From Nocardia carnea (GTDB taxonomy: Bacteria > Actinomycetota > Actinomycetes > Mycobacteriales > Mycobacteriaceae): a stretch of DNA of 37,561 nt. Positions 1 to 8,582 of the stretch are shown piece by piece. The notes below the pieces were generated by a model that saw only the letters and a program-made list of their open reading frames with translations, did no database searches and was not told the origin of the DNA. Within the stretch, counting starts at the first letter, position 1. The number at the start of each line of letters is the position of its first letter. The translations under genes and the position numbers were made by a program. The stretch covers positions 1 to 37,561 of the forward strand of contig NZ_JARWOV010000197.1 in the NCBI RefSeq assembly GCF_029868855.1. The letters run 5' to 3'.

Positions 1-1
1 C

Positions 2-61
2 GAGCACGTGGTGCAGGTCAGCCGGGTTGTGGTCGTTGTGGTCTATGTACCGCCCAACTAA
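2..61 (+). CDS. C-terminal end of a gene cut by the window edge (tentative)
   Basis: The frame starting at base 2 is open for 19 codons and ends at TAA (59-61), giving a valine-rich tail that finishes in YVPPN. It is followed by a GC-rich hairpin and then by the convergent luciferase-like gene. This fits the end of a plus-strand gene that begins outside the window. Too little remains to name a family, and the frame could be open by chance. Confidence 0.3.
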   Translation, partial: EHVVQVSRVVVVVVYVPPN

Positions 62-110
62 CCCCTCCAACACTTGCTCGTGGGGGGCGCGGGCGCCAAC
101 TGACCGCGCG

Positions 111-135
111 GGCGGGGCCCCGGACGGCCCCCGCC
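111..135. terminator. GC-rich hairpin between convergent genes
   Basis: The arms GGCGGGGCC (111-119) and GGCCCCCGCC (126-135) pair with one bulged C around a 6-nt loop. The hairpin lies directly downstream of the stop codon of the minus-strand oxidoreductase (ends at 144) and after the partial plus-strand frame. There is no U-tract, which is usual for actinobacterial terminators. Confidence 0.4.
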
Positions 136-143
136 GGCGACTC

Positions 144-1064
144 TCACAGCTGGGTGGCGACCTCGTTGGCGATGACTGCCAGGTGTTCGAGATCGGCGAG
201 GTCCAGGATCTGCAGATAGATCCGCTCGGTGCCGCTCTCGCGGTAGCGGCCGATCTTGTCGACGACCTCGGCGGGTGAACCCGCCAGCCCGTTGGTGCGC
301 AGTTCGTCCACGTCGCGCCCGATCGCGGCGGCCCGGCGGGCGATCTCGGCCTCGTTCGTACCCACACAGGCGACGAGCGCGTTGGAGTACACCATGCTGT
401 CGGCGGGCCGGCCCTGCGCCGCCACGGCCGCGCGGACGCGCTCGAACTGGGCGGCGCTGTCGGCGGCGGAGAGGAACGGAATATTGAATTCGGTCGCGTA
501 CTGCGCCGCCAGCCTGGGTGTCCGCTTCGGGCCCTGGCCGCCGACGATCACCGGGACGGGCTGCTGAACCGGTTTGGGTAGCGCCGGGGAGCGGCGGAGT
601 TCGTAGTACTTCCCGGTGAAATCGAAGGTTTCGCCGAGCGCGGTCTGCCAGAGTCCGGTGATCACCGCGAGTTGTTCTTCGAATCGGTCGAATTTGTTGT
701 CCGGGAACGGAATACCGTAGGCGGCATGTTCCTCGGCGAACCAGCCGGTGCCCAGGCCCAGCTCCACGCGACCGCCCGACATCTGGTCCACCTGCGCGAC
801 CTGGATCGCCAGCGGGCCGGGCAGCCGGAAGGTGGCGGCGGTGACCAGTGTGCCGAGCCGGATCCGGCTGGTCTCCCGGGCCAGACCGGCCAGGGTGATC
901 CACGCATCGGTCGGGCCGGGCAGACCGTCCACCGATCCCATGTGCAGATAGTGATCGGACCGGAAGAAGCCCCCGAAGCCGAGTTCTTCCGCGGTCCTGG
1001 CCACCCGCAGGAGTGTCGTGTAGTCCGCGCCCTGCTGCGGTTCGGTGAAGATACGCAGTTCCAT
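144..1064 (-). CDS. LLM-class F420-dependent oxidoreductase
   Basis: This is a luciferase-like monooxygenase-fold protein (306 aa) of the class that in mycolate actinobacteria usually uses coenzyme F420 as hydride carrier. The N-terminus MELRIFTEPQQGADY, the segment FRSDHYLHMG and the later GLGTGWFAEEH and PVPVIVGGQG stretches are typical of this TIM-barrel family. Length matches the family. I chose the ATG at 1064 because the family normally starts MELRIF; an in-frame GTG at 1082 would add six residues. The substrate cannot be read from sequence. The next gene upstream on the same strand is a small Cys-rich protein with its own terminator hairpin, so this gene is probably transcribed alone. 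Confidence 0.85.
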   Translation of the reverse strand: MELRIFTEPQQGADYTTLLRVARTAEELGFGGFFRSDHYLHMGSVDGLPGPTDAWITLAGLARETSRIRLGTLVTAATFRLPGPLAIQVAQVDQMSGGRVELGLGTGWFAEEHAAYGIPFPDNKFDRFEEQLAVITGLWQTALGETFDFTGKYYELRRSPALPKPVQQPVPVIVGGQGPKRTPRLAAQYATEFNIPFLSAADSAAQFERVRAAVAAQGRPADSMVYSNALVACVGTNEAEIARRAAAIGRDVDELRTNGLAGSPAEVVDKIGRYRESGTERIYLQILDLADLEHLAVIANEVATQL

Positions 1065-1085
1065 GGTCCTATCGTGCCGCACAGC

Positions 1086-1131
1086 CGGGCGGTGGCCCCG
1101 GCCGCCCTGTCGCGCCGGTGACCACCGCCCG
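1086..1131 (-). terminator. Hairpin after the small Cys-rich gene
   Basis: A perfect 10-bp inverted repeat, CGGGCGGTGG (1086-1095) with CCACCGCCCG (1122-1131), abuts the stop codon of the gene ending at 1132. The 26-nt loop is itself GC-rich. It probably terminates that gene before the downstream oxidoreductase. Confidence 0.45.
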
Positions 1132-1359
1132 TCAAGCCGATCGCGCGGCCGGTCCGGTCATCGTGGTGGGTAGCACCTGGTCGGACCAGCCGCACGGGAG
1201 ACTGCAGCTGGCGATGACGAGTGTTTCGATCTCGCCGGTGTCGTAGATGCGGCGGCAGGATTCGGCGCGCGCCGGATAGCCGCACGATCTGCATTTGCCG
1301 AAGTAGTTGAGGATTTCGTCGGTGTGGTTGCGGACCATCCTGCGCCGGGTCTCGGGCAT
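1132..1359 (-). CDS. Small Cys-rich (zinc-ribbon-like) hypothetical protein
   Basis: This 75-aa protein starts MPETRRRMVRNHTDE. It carries a CRSCGYP pair (CxxC), a further Cys in AESCRR and two more in SCSLPCGW, a spacing that suggests a structural metal site. No enzyme motif is visible. The start is well supported by a GGAGGAA ribosome site about five bases upstream of the ATG. Base composition and codon use match the neighbours, so I regard it as a real gene. Function is unknown; a zinc-binding adaptor or regulator is possible but not shown. Confidence 0.7.
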   Translation of the reverse strand: MPETRRRMVRNHTDEILNYFGKCRSCGYPARAESCRRIYDTGEIETLVIASCSLPCGWSDQVLPTTMTGPAARSA

Positions 1360-1545
1360 GGGTTCCTCCGGGGTCGCGATCGACTGTTACGGCGCCGAAT
1401 GTAATTCGCGCACAGCGGGTGTGTGACCGGAGTGAGTAGTGGCTGGGAGCACTCACACCGTCGCCGCCGAAAGCTTTGGGCAACCTCCAACCACGAGGTC
1501 GGCGGGCTTTCCGGGGCACATGGTGAATACTCGGCAATTCGCTTC

Positions 1546-1557
1546 GTGACCTGTCAC
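1546..1557. promoter_or_regulatory. Short inverted repeat upstream of the fused acyl-CoA synthetase
   Basis: GTGAC-CT-GTCAC is a perfect 5-bp inverted repeat with a 2-bp spacer. It lies about 57 bp upstream of the GTG start at 1614, in the divergent region between the Cys-rich gene and the synthetase. It may be an operator, but such a short repeat can arise by chance. Confidence 0.25.
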
Positions 1558-1613
1558 AGAGCCTCCCCGAGGCCGGTGCTACTCGCTGGTAATAACGGCG
1601 GCGCCGGGCTATT

Positions 1614-3791
1614 GTGAGCGACGTTACAGATGGGTTTCCCCGCCGACCCAGTTGTCCGTTGCGGGCCGACGAGAAGTTGTACGAGTTGGTTACCGACGTC
1701 ATCGATGTGGTCGCGGATCTGCCCGCGGCGCGCGCCGCGGGATGGGATCTGCTGCTGGACCCGCAGACCTATCCGCGCGTGTTCACCGGGATCGGCGCCT
1801 GCTCCCGGCTCGACCTTCCGGGAGCGCAGCCGGTATTCGAATTCCGGATCGGCACACCGGATGCCGGTATCCGGGTGCTGCGGGTACGGGTGGTCACCGG
1901 CCGCTGGTACGAAAGCTGCGAACTGCACGCGCCGGAGATCGGCAGTTTCGCCGCTCTGCGGTTGACCGGGGAGGGCGCCCGCAGCCGGATCGCGGTCACC
2001 TTTTTCACTCCGGGCCGGGTGCACCGGCAGGTGGCCGGCCTGTCGAATTCCGCCGTCCAGGATTGGGCAGTCAGGGGCCTGCGCCGGATCGCCGATATCG
2101 TGCGCGGCGCCCGCACCTCGATCGTGGCCAACGGGGAGGCCTCGCCGGTCCGCCGGAACTTCGGGGTGCTGCGGCAGGTCACCGCCAGCGGCGTGGTGCG
2201 GACCAACGCGCAGGTGGCAGTGAAACAACTGCTGTCATTGAACAAATGGGGATTCAACCTGGCCGGTGGATACGCCGCCGGAGCCGCGTACTCGCCACGG
2301 CGGCTCGCCGTGATCGACGATCGGGGCGAGCGGACCTTCGCCGAGATGGACGAACGCACCACCGCGCTCGCCGGAGCCATGGCGGCGGTTGGTCTCGCGG
2401 CCGGGGATGCCGTCGGTCTGCTGTCGCGCAATCATGCCGGCATGGTCGAAACCATGGTCGCGGCCGGGAAACTCGGCGTGGACGTAGCATTGCTCAACGC
2501 CGGCCTGGCCGCCCGCACCATCGAGCAGATCGTCCAGCGGCATCGGTTGTCGGCCCTGTTCGTCGACGGTGACCTGGAGGAACTGGTGCAGTATCTGCAC
2601 GCGGACCTGCCGCGGTTCACCACCGACCTGCGACCCCCGTTCCCGGACCGCTACACGGTCGACGATCTGATCGATATGGGGGAGAAGGATTTCCGCATTC
2701 CGGCCCACCCCGGCCGGTTGATCGTTCTCACCTCCGGTACGAGCGGGGTGCCGAAGGGGGCCCGCCGCCCGCACCCCAAGGGTTTCGCCACCATCGCCGC
2801 GCTGCTGTCCCGGATTCCGCTCGAAATGGAATCGGCGATGCTCATTCCGGCACCGCTCTTCCACACCTGGGGGCTGGCCGGGCTGCAGCTCAGTACCGCA
2901 CTGCGTTCCACCGTGATCCTGCCGGAACGTTTCGATGCCGAGGACTGCCTGCGCCTGGTCGCCGAACACGGGGTCACCACCATGATCGTCGTGCCGACCA
3001 TGGTCAACCGTATCCTCGACCTCCCGCCCGCGGTCCGTGCCCGGTACGACACCTCGAGCCTGCGGCATGTGATCAGTTGCGGGGCACCGTTGGCCGCAGC
3101 CACGGTGCTGCGATTCATGGACGCCTACGGCGATATCCTCTACAACGTCTACGGATCGACCGAGGTGTCCTGGGCGACCATCGCGACCCCGGCGGATCTG
3201 CGTTTCGCGCCTACTACCGCCGGCCGGCCGCCGCTCGGTACCCGCGTCGCGGTGCTGGGCCCGGACCACAAACCGGTACCGATCGGCGCCACCGGGCATA
3301 TCTTCGTGGGTAATCACATGCTGTTCGACGGTTATGTCAACGCCGCGCCGCCGGACGAGGCGCACGGCATGCTCGATACCGGCGATATCGGGTATTTCGA
3401 TGTCAACAGGCGGTTGTTCATCGCCGGTCGCGACGACGAGATGATCATCTCCGGTGGCGAGAACGTCTTCCCACGCCCGGTGGAGGAGGCGCTTGCGCAT
3501 CTGCCGCAGGTGAGCGAGGTCGCGGTGGTGGGGGTCCCGGATCCGGAATTCGGGCAGCGGCTGGCCGCCTTCGTGGTGAAACACGAAGGATCCGGGCTGG
3601 ATCCGGACATGGTGCGCACCTATATCCGGCATCGGCTCAGCCGGTTCTCGGTGCCCCGGGACGTCACCTTTCTGCCGGCCCTACCGCGCGGGGAAACCGG
3701 GAAGATCTTGAAATGGCTACTGGCGGGCGGGCACAACGGTGAGCTCCCGCCGTCGGGTATGGGCGGGCTGGGAGTCAGCGGGTCGGCGTGA
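1614..3791 (+). CDS. SRPBCC-domain / acyl-CoA synthetase (AMP-forming) fusion
   Basis: This 725-aa protein joins two parts. Residues ~15-175 resemble a SRPBCC/polyketide-cyclase-type domain: a helix LYELVTDVIDVVADLPAARA, then alternating strands such as FEFRIGTPDAGI, and a long C-terminal helix. Residues ~205-710 are a FadD-like adenylate-forming enzyme that would activate a carboxylic acid with ATP and CoA. Its motifs are complete: phosphate loop LTSGTSGVPKG (~371), YGSTEVSW, LDTGDIGYFD, the hinge GRDDEMIISGGENVFPR and the catalytic lysine motif PRGETGKILK. FadD enzymes normally have about 500-550 residues and no such N-terminal domain. The GTG at 1614 lacks a clear ribosome site, but the SRPBCC part stays in frame and coding throughout. 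The acid substrate is unknown. Confidence 0.85.
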   Translation: MSDVTDGFPRRPSCPLRADEKLYELVTDVIDVVADLPAARAAGWDLLLDPQTYPRVFTGIGACSRLDLPGAQPVFEFRIGTPDAGIRVLRVRVVTGRWYESCELHAPEIGSFAALRLTGEGARSRIAVTFFTPGRVHRQVAGLSNSAVQDWAVRGLRRIADIVRGARTSIVANGEASPVRRNFGVLRQVTASGVVRTNAQVAVKQLLSLNKWGFNLAGGYAAGAAYSPRRLAVIDDRGERTFAEMDERTTALAGAMAAVGLAAGDAVGLLSRNHAGMVETMVAAGKLGVDVALLNAGLAARTIEQIVQRHRLSALFVDGDLEELVQYLHADLPRFTTDLRPPFPDRYTVDDLIDMGEKDFRIPAHPGRLIVLTSGTSGVPKGARRPHPKGFATIAALLSRIPLEMESAMLIPAPLFHTWGLAGLQLSTALRSTVILPERFDAEDCLRLVAEHGVTTMIVVPTMVNRILDLPPAVRARYDTSSLRHVISCGAPLAAATVLRFMDAYGDILYNVYGSTEVSWATIATPADLRFAPTTAGRPPLGTRVAVLGPDHKPVPIGATGHIFVGNHMLFDGYVNAAPPDEAHGMLDTGDIGYFDVNRRLFIAGRDDEMIISGGENVFPRPVEEALAHLPQVSEVAVVGVPDPEFGQRLAAFVVKHEGSGLDPDMVRTYIRHRLSRFSVPRDVTFLPALPRGETGKILKWLLAGGHNGELPPSGMGGLGVSGSA

Positions 3792-4026
3792 CCTGCTCGC
3801 CGTGACGGCGGACGACCACCGCGCCGGTACGCGGGCGGATGCCCGGCAGATGCCGATACCGCCGATAGTTGCGGTGACATGGGAAGATCCGGGGTTGCCG
3901 AATTGCCGGCCGATTCCGTGCCGGTGCCGCGGCGCCGGACAAGGGGAGCCGGGGCCACGGACCGCCGAGCGGGCACGGGTAGATTCAGCATCCGCATAGG
4001 CAATCGGTCAGGGAGAGGCATCCTCC

Positions 4027-5358
4027 GTGGTAGTAGTTTCCGTGCTCGCAGGGCTGGCCGCGGTGGTGGTGCTCACCGGGTTGCACTGGTACCTGTGGCG
4101 ACGGCTGGTCCGTGACATCACCCGAGACGGTTCGGTGTGGCGGCCGATCGGCGCCGGGGTACTCGGTCTCGGCGCGGTGCTGATGGGCGCTGCGTTCGGT
4201 GCGGTGTTCGCCGGCGCGACCTGGGATGTCTGGCGGTTACCGGCGTGGACCGGTTTCGTCTGGGCCGCCCTGTTCGTCTACCTGCTGATCGGTGTGCTGG
4301 CGGGCGAGATCATCCGTCCGCTGCTGTTGCGTGCGCTGGAGCGCCGGGACGCCGGAACCGCCGCCGCGCCGCCGCCGGCGCCGGCCACCGTGCAGCCGGA
4401 AGAGACACCGGAGCCCGTGGGAGCAGCGGTCGGTGACAGCGGGGAGCCGCCCCGGACGGCGCCGATGGCCGCGCCGGGGACGCCGCCGCCGGCACTGCCC
4501 CCGGTCCCGTCGGCCCCGGCCCCGGCGCCGCTGTCGCGGCGGATGCTCATCTCCCGGATGGCGGCGGGCGCGACGGTACTGACGGCGGGCGCGGTGGTGG
4601 GTACCGGAACCTACGGGGTACTCGACGGGCCGATGGTGCGGCGGGTCACCGTACCGCTGGCCAAACTGCCCGCTCAGGCGCACGGGCTGCGGATCGCGCT
4701 GGTCAGCGATCTGCATCTGGGGCCGGCGCTCGGCCGCGGCTTCTGTGAACGGGTGGTCCGCACCGTGAACGAAACCCGCCCCGACCTCATCGCCCTCGTG
4801 GGCGACCTCACCGACGGCAGCGTCGCGGATCTGCGTGCGGAAACCGAACCGCTGGCCGGGTTCAGTGCCCGGCTCGGCACCTTCTTCGTCCCCGGCAACC
4901 ACGAGTACTACTCCGATGCCGACGCCTGGCTCGACCGGGTCGGCGAACTCGGGATGCGAGTGCTGCTCAACGACCGGGTGAGCCTGCCCGATTTCGATCT
5001 GGCCGGGGTCGACGATCCCGCGGGCAGCACCATCGGCCGCGGTCCCGATTTCGCGGCGGCGCTGGACGGCCGGGACACCGAACGCGCCTGCGTCCTGCTC
5101 GCCCACCAGCCGGTGGTGGTGCACGATTCGGTGCGTTACGGCGTGGATCTGCAACTGTCCGGCCATACCCACGGCGGACAGCTGTGGCCGGGTAACCTGC
5201 TGGCGCGATTGGCCAACCCGACCGTGGCGGGCTTGGAACTGTACGGTGCGACGGCGCTGTACGTAACCCGCGGCGCCGGGGCCTGGGGCCCGCCGGTCCG
5301 GGTCGCGGCACCGTCGGATATCACGGTGCTGGAGCTGGCGTCGCTGCAGGGCGTTTGA
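4027..5358 (+). CDS. Membrane-anchored metallophosphoesterase (YkuE/YaeI-like)
   Basis: This 443-aa protein starts at a GTG with an AGGGAGAGG ribosome site eight bases upstream. Residues ~1-105 contain three hydrophobic helices. A Pro/Ala-rich linker (~115-170) follows, then a fourth hydrophobic segment after SRRMLISRMA. Residues ~215-440 form a calcineurin-like metallophosphoesterase with the whole metal set: SDLHLG (DxH), GDLTDG (GDxxD), PGNHEYY (GNHE), LLAHQP and SGHTHGGQ. The catalytic domain is predicted to sit outside the membrane. Bacterial relatives act on phosphoesters, possibly on lipid headgroups or UDP-sugars; the substrate here is not determinable. It converges with the acyltransferase gene that ends 30 bases away. 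Confidence 0.85.
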   Translation: MVVVSVLAGLAAVVVLTGLHWYLWRRLVRDITRDGSVWRPIGAGVLGLGAVLMGAAFGAVFAGATWDVWRLPAWTGFVWAALFVYLLIGVLAGEIIRPLLLRALERRDAGTAAAPPPAPATVQPEETPEPVGAAVGDSGEPPRTAPMAAPGTPPPALPPVPSAPAPAPLSRRMLISRMAAGATVLTAGAVVGTGTYGVLDGPMVRRVTVPLAKLPAQAHGLRIALVSDLHLGPALGRGFCERVVRTVNETRPDLIALVGDLTDGSVADLRAETEPLAGFSARLGTFFVPGNHEYYSDADAWLDRVGELGMRVLLNDRVSLPDFDLAGVDDPAGSTIGRGPDFAAALDGRDTERACVLLAHQPVVVHDSVRYGVDLQLSGHTHGGQLWPGNLLARLANPTVAGLELYGATALYVTRGAGAWGPPVRVAAPSDITVLELASLQGV

Positions 5359-5387
5359 TCGGGTCGCGAGCGGGGCGGGAACCCACC

Positions 5388-6629
5388 TCAGAGCCGGGTG
5401 AGCAGCGTGCGCAGGCGTTCGATACGTGGACGCTGGACCGGGGCGAATTGCGGCGGGTGGTGGATCTCGATACTGAGCCGGTCGTCGTAGGTGGTGATGA
5501 TGCTGGTTCCCCCACCGGGCTGCGGGGGCCGGCGGCCGGTGGGATCCGGTTTGGCGATCATGGTGGTGCGGAAATCGTCGATGCGGACCGCGGGCCCCGA
5601 CAGCCCGGGTAATCGGCCCCAATTCGTGGTCATCACCGTGTCGAACGGATTCGCCGGAGGTGCCGCCAGCGTGTCGGGCAGCTGTAGCGGAGTCTGCTGG
5701 ACGTAGCCGGTGGCGAGACCGTGCCGCAAGGCGCCGAAGACCCCCCGAGCCAGCGACGTGAGCGTCTGCGTCGCGCCGGGAACGGGGCGATACCCCGCGA
5801 AACCCAGCACATTGGTGCCCTCGGTCGGCCCGATCACCGGCCGAACCCGGCGCCGTAGGTCCACCGAATACGAACACTGCAGGCCGGCCACCGGAAGCCG
5901 GCGGGCCTCGGCTTCGGTGAGCAGTAGTGCCGCGGCCACCAGGCTGTGCACGGTCACGCCGGTGCGGTGCCCGTAGGACACCAGCGCACCGGTGTGCTCG
6001 CGGCTCAGCCGGCATCGGGTGGTGATCAGCGGCGGGTAGTCGTGGTCGTTGACGGCGAGCGCGTCGGGTGGGGGGAGCGGGGGTTCGCTGCGGGGTGGTC
6101 CCGCCCGGCCGGGGACCGGACGGCGGGTGATCCCGCGTGCCGCGAGCAGGTCTTCGACCGGCAGCGGTTGCCGGGCCGGCGGAAGCGCCGGCACCCGGCC
6201 GGCGGCGGCGGTCGAATAGCAGCGCCACAGTTGCTCGTAGAGGTGCAGCGCATGTGTCGCGTCGGCGATACTGTGGTGGACGAGCAGAGTGACGCTCGCT
6301 CCGGCCACCGACCGCACCACATGGACCGAGCCCAGAGCGCGCCGCTGATCCGGCTCGGCACCGGTGAGCAGCAGTTCCGGGTCACCGTCGGTGACGGTGA
6401 GCACGATCTCGGGCGGACCGGAAGTGACCAGTGTATGGCCGAACGGCTCACTCGGGACGAGCTGGGCGCCGAGCATGGGGTGCGCGGTGACCAGCGCCTC
6501 GTACGCTGCGGCCAGGGCGGTGGTGTCCAACCGGCCGGATACGCGCGCGCAGTATCCGACGAAAACCTCGCTGAAGGCGAAGATCTGCTCGCTGGGAGCG
6601 AGCGGTCGGATGACGGTAGCCGCGGTCAT
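5388..6629 (-). CDS. PapA5-like condensation-domain acyltransferase
   Basis: This 413-aa protein belongs to the chloramphenicol-acetyltransferase-like/condensation superfamily, in the branch of phthiocerol dimycocerosyl transferase PapA5. The catalytic HHxxxD motif appears as HHSIADATH at about residue 128. The C-terminal half has the VMTTNWGRLPG segment typical of this branch. Such enzymes move an acyl group from an acyl-CoA or carrier protein to an alcohol or amine of a lipid or siderophore. I use the ATG at 6629 (MTAATVIRPLAP); the frame stays open upstream but without a ribosome site. The 149-bp gap to the divergent siderophore-interacting gene contains an iron box, so iron control and a role in siderophore or lipid acylation are possible (inference). 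Confidence 0.8.
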   Translation of the reverse strand: MTAATVIRPLAPSEQIFAFSEVFVGYCARVSGRLDTTALAAAYEALVTAHPMLGAQLVPSEPFGHTLVTSGPPEIVLTVTDGDPELLLTGAEPDQRRALGSVHVVRSVAGASVTLLVHHSIADATHALHLYEQLWRCYSTAAAGRVPALPPARQPLPVEDLLAARGITRRPVPGRAGPPRSEPPLPPPDALAVNDHDYPPLITTRCRLSREHTGALVSYGHRTGVTVHSLVAAALLLTEAEARRLPVAGLQCSYSVDLRRRVRPVIGPTEGTNVLGFAGYRPVPGATQTLTSLARGVFGALRHGLATGYVQQTPLQLPDTLAAPPANPFDTVMTTNWGRLPGLSGPAVRIDDFRTTMIAKPDPTGRRPPQPGGGTSIITTYDDRLSIEIHHPPQFAPVQRPRIERLRTLLTRL

Positions 6630-6743
6630 GGTGGTGCCTCTGTCCGGATGTTGGTGAGAGATTAACCCAAAAAGGCTTCGTTGCCTCATATTTCGCCGCG
6701 GGCGAGACGGATGCTACACAGTGGCCCCGACAGGGCTGGTACG

Positions 6744-6762
6744 TTTGCTTAGGTAAACCTAA
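6744..6762. promoter_or_regulatory. IdeR/DmdR-type iron box
   Basis: The 19-mer beginning TTTGCTTAGG and ending TAAACCTAA matches the mycobacterial IdeR consensus (TTAGGTTAGGCTAACCTAA) at 15 of 19 positions, including the entire right half-site ACCTAA. It ends 16 bp before the ATG of the siderophore-interacting protein. That position fits Fe(II)-dependent repression of a siderophore-use gene. Confidence 0.7.
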
Positions 6763-6778
6763 TTAGTGAGGAGGCCGG

Positions 6779-7555
6779 ATGGCCAGGAAACGCACGACCA
6801 TGACCGTGGCCCGGACCGAGCGGCTCAGCTCACATCTCGTCCGCGTATATCTGGGTGATCCCGGATTCGACGATTTCACCGGGAACGAATTCACCGATGC
6901 CTATGTGAAGCTGCTGTTCGACCGGCCCGACGGCGAGGTGATGCGCACCTATACCGTCCGCTCGGTGGATACCGCCGCCCGCGAGATCGCCATCGATTTC
7001 GTGGTGCACGGTGACGAGGGCATCGCCGGACCGTGGGCGGCGACCGTCCGGCCCGGTGAGCAGGTCACATTCTTCGGACCCTCCGGGGCCTACGCGCCGC
7101 GTGCGGATGCCGATTGGCATCTGCTGGCCGGAGACGAGGCCGCGCTACCCGCGATCTCGGCCGCCGTGGAAGCCCTGCCCGACGGCGCACCCGCGAAGGT
7201 TTTCCTCGAGGTCGCCGATGCGTCCGACGAGATCGCGCTGCCGTCGAAGGCGCTGGTCGACATCACCTGGGTGCATCGTGGCGGCGCGGCCCACGAGGTC
7301 GGCGACGACCGGGCCGGGGACAACGCCCCGCTGATCGCCGCCGTGCGCAGCGCACCCTGGTTGCCGGGGCAGGCGCAGGTGTTCATCCACGGTGAGGCGC
7401 AGGCGGTGATGCACAATCTGCGGCCCTATATTCGCCGCGAGCGCGGGGTCTCCGCCGAATTCGCGTCGATCTCCGGATATTGGCGCCGCGGGCGTACCGA
7501 GGAGGGGTTCCGGGTCTGGAAGAAGGAACTCACCGAGGCCGAGACCACCGGATAA
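6779..7555 (+). CDS. Siderophore-interacting protein (ViuB-like ferric-siderophore reductase)
   Basis: This 258-aa flavoprotein would reduce Fe(III)-siderophore in the cytoplasm to release iron. The FAD-binding signature RTYTVRS lies at about residue 59. The family-typical DFVVHGDEGIAGPWA follows at about residue 78, then GPSGAYAP, and the C-terminal block has HGEAQAVMHNLR and ISGYWRRGRTEEGFR. Length and order match the family. The ATG has a GAGGAGG ribosome site and an iron box directly upstream, so it is predicted to be induced under iron starvation. The nearby PapA5-like acyltransferase is transcribed divergently from the same intergenic region. Confidence 0.92.
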   Translation: MARKRTTMTVARTERLSSHLVRVYLGDPGFDDFTGNEFTDAYVKLLFDRPDGEVMRTYTVRSVDTAAREIAIDFVVHGDEGIAGPWAATVRPGEQVTFFGPSGAYAPRADADWHLLAGDEAALPAISAAVEALPDGAPAKVFLEVADASDEIALPSKALVDITWVHRGGAAHEVGDDRAGDNAPLIAAVRSAPWLPGQAQVFIHGEAQAVMHNLRPYIRRERGVSAEFASISGYWRRGRTEEGFRVWKKELTEAETTG

Positions 7556-7567
7556 CCCCGGAGTCGG

Positions 7568-8344
7568 TCAGGTCGCCGGGCAGTCCGCCCCGCCCGGGAT
7601 CGGCAGGCATATCCCGGCCGTCGCCGAGAGCAGAAGCCCGGCGCCGGCCACCAGCGCGCCGAGAGCGACGGCAAGGAACACTGCCACCCACAGCAGGCCC
7701 GGCAGCCGGGTCAGTCGGGCCAGCTGGTCCGCGTCGGTGGTGCCGTCGCGCATCCGGGACCGGGTGCGCTGCAACTCCAGGACCGGACGGCTGCCGGCCA
7801 ACAGCAGCAGCCAGGTCGCCAGGTACGCGAAACCGGCCTGCAGCGCATCGGAACCGAACCAGGACACGGCAAAAACCAATGCCCCCGTGGTCATTACGGA
7901 AATCACGCCGTACACGTTGCGGATCATCACCAGCATGAGGGCCAGGGCGGCGATTGCGATCCACAGCATCAAGGTGATCCGCCCGGCGCCGAGCAGGGCG
8001 GCAAAACCGAGGCCGACCAGTGGCGGCGCCGGATAACCGGCGAGCGCGGTCAGGATCATGCCGAACCCGTAGGGTTTTCCGCTGGACACGGTGAGCCCCG
8101 AGGTATCGGAATGCAGGGTGATCGCATTGAGCCGCCGACCGCTCAGCAGCGCGACCAGTGCGTGCCCGCCTTCATGCGCAATCGTGACGACATTGCGGGT
8201 CACCCGCCACAGGGGTCCGTATCCGACGAGGATCAGGGCCGCCACCGCGGTGGCCAGTACCAGCCAGGACGGCGGAGCCGCCTGGGTCGTCGTGAGCCGC
8301 TCCGCGATGGAACTGCTGCGGTCTATCAGATCACCGGTATCCAC
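7568..8344 (-). CDS. M50B-type membrane zinc metalloprotease
   Basis: This 258-aa polytopic membrane protein has the zinc-protease motif HEGGH (HExxH) at about residue 77, just after a transmembrane helix, followed by the SGRRLNAITLHSDTSGLT segment typical of the Peptidase_M50B family. About six hydrophobic segments are visible. Members are intramembrane proteases or related proteins; the substrate is unknown. The start is a GTG at 8344 with no strong ribosome site. It converges with the siderophore-interacting gene, leaving only 12 bases between the stops. Confidence 0.8.
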   Translation of the reverse strand: MDTGDLIDRSSSIAERLTTTQAAPPSWLVLATAVAALILVGYGPLWRVTRNVVTIAHEGGHALVALLSGRRLNAITLHSDTSGLTVSSGKPYGFGMILTALAGYPAPPLVGLGFAALLGAGRITLMLWIAIAALALMLVMIRNVYGVISVMTTGALVFAVSWFGSDALQAGFAYLATWLLLLAGSRPVLELQRTRSRMRDGTTDADQLARLTRLPGLLWVAVFLAVALGALVAGAGLLLSATAGICLPIPGGADCPAT

Positions 8345-8582
8345 CGCCGCACCATAACCGGGGAAGGCGCACCGGCGCGCGCCACCGGGAGCACGGCGGC
8401 TCCGGCTCGGCCCGGGTGGGCGATACCACGAGGCCGAGATATCTGTTGATGGGACGTTTCACTATCTTTCGCGTGCTGTATTCCGAGGTGGACCGAAGTC
8501 CGGGCGTTGGGTCGTACGCGGAACCGTGAATAACTATACGTTTGTCCATATCGGTAGTCGGTCGCGGGCGGAGGGAGCACGG

